Shown one piece after another: positions 63,508 through 64,000 of a DNA stretch of 64,000 bases. A program made the translations under genes and the position numbers. This stretch comes from Lactococcus garvieae. GTDB taxonomy: Bacteria > Bacillota > Bacilli > Lactobacillales > Streptococcaceae. The notes under the pieces were generated by a model, which had not been told where the DNA came from, did no database searches, and saw only the letters and a program-made list of their open reading frames with translations. Within the stretch, counting starts at the first letter, position 1. Each line of letters begins with the position of its first letter. The stretch covers positions 1 through 64,000 of the forward strand of contig NZ_WIVG01000003.1 of assembly GCF_016758115.1 (NCBI RefSeq), given 5' to 3'.

Positions 63508-63915
63508 ATGAAAAGAATAAATTTGAAGAAAATTGTTTCAATTATTGCTGGAGCGTTGTTAATGGTTTCCGTAGTGATACCCGCAGTTGGAAAAGCTGGA
63601 ACAAGAACAACAAGTTGTTATAAAGGCTCAGCACTGATGTGGAGTAATGATCACGTAACATTTTCTTATAATGGTAAATCAGTTACTAGCTCTTATGCAT
63701 ATCAAGATGGAGGGGCTATCTTCCCGCTTACCATGTCACTCAAAGGAATTAAGATGGTATCAAAAACCACAACTCAAAGATCTTATCAAGGGCGCTACTT
63801 AGGTGGTGGTGGCATCCCGACTCCGTGGGGGAATGCTAACTTAATTAGTCAAACGAAAACAATGCAAACTTGGGTTCGTTCCAATGGTTCATGGGCTGCA
63901 AATTGGGTAGGTTAA
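63508..63915 (+). CDS. Secreted protein of unknown function
   Basis: A 135-residue preprotein. The signal (MKRINLKKIVSIIAGALLMVSVVIPAVGKA) should be cut after AVGKA or so, leaving about 105 residues rich in Gly, Ser, Thr and Trp (ALMWSNDHVTFSYNGK, GGGGIPTPWGNAN, WVRSNGSWAANWVG) with one Cys. The size and exported nature recall small secreted bacteriocins such as lactococcin 972, but I see no specific match. The HVTF segment and length of the mature part loosely resemble the 11.4 kb secreted protein. RBS GGAG/AAGG before the ATG. Confidence 0.6.
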   Translation: MKRINLKKIVSIIAGALLMVSVVIPAVGKAGTRTTSCYKGSALMWSNDHVTFSYNGKSVTSSYAYQDGGAIFPLTMSLKGIKMVSKTTTQRSYQGRYLGGGGIPTPWGNANLISQTKTMQTWVRSNGSWAANWVG

Positions 63916-63980
63916 TTGAAAAAATGTGGAGCCAGAGGGAGACTATTTGTTTTCTTTTGGCTTTTCTTTAAGGAAAAAAC

Positions 63981-64000
63981 ATGGAAAATGTAAAGATAGA
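63981..64000 (+). CDS. Start of a further small gene (cut by the window end)
   Basis: AAGGAAAAAAC precedes ATGGAAAATGTAAAGATAGA, so a protein beginning MENVKI runs off the window. The site resembles the region around 63295-63315 (AGGAGAAAAAACATGGAAGATGC), hinting at duplicated small-peptide genes. Confidence 0.4.

Noticed and set aside
63508-63915. Assignment as lactococcin 972
   Set aside because: Size and export fit, but the typical YG..YSNYHH-type motifs of lactococcin 972 are not visible.

Overview
The window looks like a low-GC Gram-positive chromosome, most likely Lactococcus outside the classic L. lactis dairy lineage (my guess is the L. garvieae/petauri group; this is inference). The grounds are the radA, PIN/TRAM and gltX order, a PepX-type X-prolyl peptidase of 765 residues, a Met T-box, CodY-like and cre-like boxes, a complete opp operon and strong AGGAGG ribosome-binding sites. 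The core genes are intact.

Layout. 1-10.8 kb: an accessory Sec (SecA2/SecY2) locus running from the C-terminus of a serine-rich repeat adhesin through secY2, asp1, asp2, asp3, secA2, gtfA, gtfB and a 55-codon membrane-protein gene at the end. 11.4-17.6 kb: accessory DNA with a secreted protein plus a tiny overlapping membrane gene, a broken IS1182-type insertion sequence, a tRNA-Thr next to a tRNA-derived scar, radA with an apparent ATA start, and a 2.1 kb segment bounded by inverted copies of the IS-end sequence. That segment carries bacteriocin-locus debris: a secretion-accessory remnant, an immunity-like gene, a secreted hydrophobic protein and a small membrane partner. 17.8-34.7 kb: housekeeping genes (PIN/TRAM protein, ald, GNAT, gltX, an enoyl reductase-like MDR protein), a 1712-residue von Willebrand/Cna-B adhesin, an M28 peptidase and pepX. 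35.0-37.0 kb: a foreign, GC-rich surface-protein gene of SipW-cognate type, currently frameshifted in a C6 tract. It is preceded by a short leader ORF containing seven AACAC pentamers whose stop codon lies in the loop of an intrinsic terminator. 37.3-61.9 kb: mostly core genes (glycerol facilitator, T-box-controlled methionine ABC transporter, sugar-phosphate antiporter, gpmA, PBP2b, TDT transporter with a divergent LysR gene, recR, ddl, a CstR-like repressor, murF, oppABCDF). 62.2-64 kb: a second set of bacteriocin-like genes, including a twice-frameshifted homologue of the 16.6 kb secreted protein, its small membrane partner, a 31-residue cysteine-containing peptide, another secreted protein and the start of a further peptide gene cut by the window edge.

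How the genes work together. The Sec2 genes glycosylate, acetylate and export the serine-rich adhesin. pepX, opp, metNIQ and the M28 peptidase fit growth on peptides. The points that most deserve a second look are (i) the repeat-containing leader/terminator that may switch the 35 kb surface gene by slipped-strand mispairing, and (ii) the IS-end-bounded bacteriocin-like cargo element together with its paralogous set at 62 kb. Every disrupted coding sequence I found lies in accessory genes, mostly at homopolymers.
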